Source of the DNA: Hevea brasiliensis | Taxonomy: Eukaryota; Streptophyta; Magnoliopsida; Malpighiales; Euphorbiaceae | NCBI RefSeq assembly: GCF_030052815.1 | Contig: NC_079503.1 | Span: forward strand, 60,306,735-60,370,734 | DNA: 64,000 bases | Direction: 5' to 3' | Shown here: positions 60,599 to 64,000 of the stretch, piece by piece | Numbering within the stretch: the stretch's first letter is position 1 | Layout of the letters: each line of letters begins with the position of its first letter | The notes under the pieces: generated by a model | What the model saw: the letters and a program-made list of their open reading frames with translations, nothing else | What the model was told of the DNA's origin: nothing | Databases searched by the model: none | Position numbers and translations under genes: made by a program

Positions 60599-62703
60599 TG
60601 AAGGAACGGAAGCGTGAAAAACACAAGTTTATACCATTGAATTCAAAAATTTTCACCTAGGGTCACATGCATCATGCAAGATTTACTTTTATCTATTTGA
60701 TTTCAATGCTAAACAACATATTAAAACTCTTTTAATATGTTTTTGATTTGTATTTTCCATTTAAGATTTTAAAATTAATCAGATTAATTTTAGAACCCTA
60801 GATTAAATCAAGAACGATTACATTAACCTCTTGATGCACTGCAGCGTGTCTGCGCCTTTGAGATTCATCTTCAGGACACCAGGTGTTGTCCCTCTAGCTT
60901 GTCCACACCAAGAACATCTATGGCAGCCCTTGAACAGCTTCTAAAGCCTTTTCTATTAATTAGAAATTCAAGTTCTGCCTTTTAAGAGATTAGAGATGTA
61001 AACAGGACACTAGAAACAATTTCTACTGTTCTTAATTCAAGAGATTGATGGCTAATCTCTTTGAATTGATGAGAGATGAAGAAGAATAGATAAAAAGCCT
61101 CAAAGTGGCGTGACAAAGGAGAGGAGTGGCTGCTGGTTATTTTCCTTCTCATAACCACACTTAAATAGCTAGGTTAACACATTAAACCCTTGCCACATGT
61201 CACCCTTTGATTAGCTCTAGGTTTAAGTGACCCAATCACATTGTGCCAAGTGTCAAACCTATATTTAATCTTGATTTTAATCATCTTACATGATTAAAAA
61301 ATATTTGGCAAGCTTATGTGTAATCCCATGTGTCACCATCTCATGGTGTCACGTGTCACACTGTGAAATGACCAAAATGCTCCTTTGTCTTAATTTTGAG
61401 TTCTTAACCCAAAATAATTATTTTTCTTCTTCTAATTAATTTATATCAAATATAAATTAATTAATTAATCTCTATTAATTAATTTCTCATTAATTAAATT
61501 TATATTTAAATACTTTAAATATAAATTTAATTTATACTACACATCCAATAATCTAGATTTGGTTTCAAGTCATGCTAGGGACTTTGCAATTTAATTGCAA
61601 ACCAAACCTATTTAATTAATCAATTAAACTCTTTAATTAATTAATTAAATCATATTTAAATAGGTGATAACTTGTGTATGTGTGTGACTTACTAGGCTCA
61701 TCACTAATTGGCAATGAGACATGATATCAACTCTTAATATCATCAAAACTCTTTCTTACCATAAATGATTTCTCTAAATCATTTTATGCACCTCATAGAC
61801 CATGGTTAACACCTAGCATAGCATGCCATGGCCACCCAATTAGTAATAAGGTTTACCTTAAATGAACCTATAATCATATGTTACCATGCACTAGAATCTC
61901 TCTATTACAAAATCCCAACTCAAGCTGGAGTCATGGTTTATGTCAAACTCGATTCGCTATGAATATTATGTTCTCTTTTAATTCCAGTTCTTGATTAAAA
62001 GATTTTCTCATCAGAAACTCTTTTCTAAATAAATCTATCTGTCCTGGCCAGGAACTTGAAACATCAAGAACAATTAAATGAACATAGGATTTTATCTCTA
62101 TTTACTTAGAGGAACAGATTCCATCTTGATCAACACCTACCTCCATATATAACTAGTAGGAGCCAACACATGCCTATATACCCATACATAGTACAAGTAT
62201 GAAAGCAGTATCAAACTCAAACTACCTATATACAAGATAACTGTGCTATTTCAGGTCTAAAGATTATATGCACTGATATGATTTATGACAAAACATTGAC
62301 AAGAGTAAACTCCATGTGCTTGTCATAAGTGTCACTGGTTCGGCCTACTTATCATTTATAAGTGCCTATCATGTTTGTTATATGGCATGAGACTCACCGT
62401 TCCATCTTATTTATATCTCATATAAATAACTTGGGAACAAACATGAATACAATCTTTCTGGATAAGTCATGTCCTTATTATGAAGTATCCTCGATTGTGA
62501 ACCTATTTATGATACTTTGTGCTAGAAATATTGTCACTCATATTCTTAACAACTTAAGAATAATATTTCTAACAAAATATCAATGGACCTTTTCTATTAC
62601 ACATAAATATATTATGTAAACAGAAAAGTGGAAATGCCTTTTATTAATAAAAATATGTACAAGATACATACTAAATGATATGCTCTAAGGCATACTACTA
62701 ACA
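60599..62703 (-). repeat. Copia LTR shared by bodies E and F
   Basis: 2105 bp, minus orientation. On the left it adjoins the primer-binding site of E, as a 5' LTR does. On the right it adjoins the polypurine tract and pol 3' end of F, as a 3' LTR does. One LTR therefore serves two bodies and no target duplication separates them. Confidence 0.94.
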
Positions 62704-62717
62704 ATCTCCCACTAGCA
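62704..62717 (-). other. Polypurine tract of Copia F
   Basis: The minus strand reads TGCTAGTGGGAGAT directly before the LTR start, identical to the tract in Copia I. Confidence 0.78.
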
Positions 62718-63792
62718 CTAGAGCCATTCATTACAATACCTTAGACCCATCTTCTCAAGATTTCGGTCTAACTAAACTTGTGATAAAAGCTTAGTGAATG
62801 GATCAGCTGGATTTTTCAGCTGATGTTATTTTTCTACATGGCTATATCGCCTTGCCCAACTATATCTCTGATAATGTGGTAATGCCTTTCTATGTGTTTG
62901 GATTTTGGTGAGACCATAGTTCCTTAGCCTGTATGACTGCTCCATTATTGTCACAGTGTAGTGGAACTGCTGACTCAATGGAAGGAACTATTGTAAGTTC
63001 TGTCATGAACTTCTTTATCCAAAACAGCTTCCTTTGCAGCATCTGATGCAGCAATATACTTAGCCTCTATAGTGGAATCTGCAGTCGTGCTCTGTTTGGA
63101 ACTCTTCCAACTGACTGCACCTCCATTACAAATGAAAACATATCCAGAGGTAGACTTTCTATCATCGATATCTGATTGAAAATCAGAATCAGTATAACCA
63201 TCCAATTACAAGTCTCCACCTCCATAAATCAAGAATAAATCCTTAGTTCTTCTCAAGTACTTAAGGATATTCTTGACAGCTATCCAGTGTTCCAAACCTG
63301 GATTGGATTGATACCTGCTAGTCAAACTAATAGCATATGCAATATCTGACCTAGTACACAACATTGCATACATTAAACTTCTAATAACCGAAGCACATGG
63401 AATCCTGGCCATCTTATCTCTTTCTTCAGGTGTCTTTGGAGACATCTCTTTAGAAAGGTGGATACCATGTCTCACTGGTAACAATCCTCTCTTGGAATCA
63501 AGCATGTTAAACCTCTTTAACACCTTTTCTAAGTATAGACTTTGGGATAAACCAATTATTCTTTTCGCTCTATCTCTATAGATGCGAATCCCAAGAATAT
63601 AGGTTGCCTCCCCTAAGTCTTTCGTGGAGAATGTATTTGACAACCATACCTTCATAGTCGTCAACATACCTGTGTCATTACCCATCAACAGTATGTCATC
63701 CACATATAAGACAAGGAAAGTGATAGCACTATCACTAACCTTCTTATATACACATGGCTCATCCTCATTTTTGATAAAACCAAAGGATTTAA
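62718..63792 (-). pseudogene. pol: Copia F pol 3' part: RT and RNase H, truncated
   Basis: Stop at 62718-62720 (TAG), as in Copia I. RNase H occupies about 62720-63205 with DRKSTSGYVFICNGGAVSWKSSKQSTTADSTIEAKY-type text (given only in part: DRKSTSGYVF, ADSTIEAKYIAASDAA) and a shift near 62985. 63206-63792 is the C-terminal part of RT with DDILLMGND at 63690-63703. The text is lost at 63792 in the middle of RT, where a Gypsy RT in the opposite direction begins. Integrase, gag and the 5' LTR of F are missing. Confidence 0.9.
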
Positions 63793-64000
63793 GAGCAAAG
63801 TATTCCTAAAACTGCCTTCAGAACTCGCTATGGCCATTATGAGTTCTTCGTTATGCCATTCAGGTTAACTAATGCTCCGGCTGCTTTTATAGATCTGATG
63901 AACACTATCTTCAAACCATACCTCGACCAATTTGTTGTGGTATTCATAGATGATATATTGGTCTATTCGAGGAGTGCAGAAGAGCATGATAGACATCTGC
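63793..64000 (+). pseudogene. pol: Gypsy RT fragment, runs off the window
   Basis: Plus-strand Ty3/Gypsy reverse transcriptase core, open from about 63803 to the window end. It reads [20 protein letters not shown] (Arg in place of the usual Gly after MPF), AAFIDLMN and the catalytic FIDDILVYS. It starts abruptly within RT at the junction with Copia F. Its strand matches Gypsy G, whose protease was cut at 19160, so it may be the downstream part of G with roughly 1 kb lost. It could also belong to an unrelated Gypsy copy. Confidence 0.85.

Noticed and set aside
1..64000. A previously undescribed gene system (defence, biosynthetic or RNA-based)
   Set aside because: All coding text is accounted for by Copia and Gypsy proteins. 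The unusual parts are structural (shared LTRs, hairpins, candidate intron, possible base-calling artefact), not a new gene set.

Overview
The window looks like intergenic heterochromatin of a flowering plant. It is AT-rich, and every coding signal I recognise belongs to LTR retrotransposons: Ty1/Copia with a protease-integrase-RT-RNase H order, and Ty3/Gypsy chromoviruses with a C-terminal chromodomain. Primer-binding sites match the 3' end of plant initiator tRNA-Met (TGGTATCAGAGC). I see no host gene, tRNA, rRNA or CRISPR array, and I cannot name the species.

Layout (labels are mine). 1-2915: LTR of Gypsy J, inserted in the gag of Gypsy H (minus strand; gag 2916-3766, LTR 3910-6396). H's LTR is cut by Copia A (plus strand, 6397-14135; 5' LTR, long leader, stop-riddled gag-pol). 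Copia A is cut by Gypsy G (plus strand; LTR 14136-17625, gag to 19160). G is cut by a minus-strand Copia series that appears to share LTRs: LTR 19161-21265, body B, LTR 30312-32409, body E, LTR 60599-62703, body F. A truncated Gypsy RT on the plus strand (63793-64000) closes the window and may be the rest of G.

Later insertions sit inside the Copia series. Solo Gypsy LTR K (22825-26511, duplicated target ATATC) lies in B. Gypsy LTR D (43323-47351) lies in E and is itself cut by Gypsy C (32437-43322, two LTRs and a decayed gag-pol). A complete Copia I (48604-58587, duplicated target TGTAA) also lies in E. The deepest chain is H > A > G > B/E/F > D > C, six layers.

Copia A, B, E, F and I are one family caught at different ages. 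A has many C-to-T type nonsense changes. B and E share a deletion of the protease. I has near-identical LTRs and an almost open 1328-codon gag-pol, whose remaining breaks cluster at CAG/CTG sites and may be sequencing artefacts. Other points of interest are a 75-bp GT-AG insertion in the integrase of Gypsy C, hairpins with compensatory changes in both LTR families, and a deletion scar carrying a locally copied 30-bp filler.
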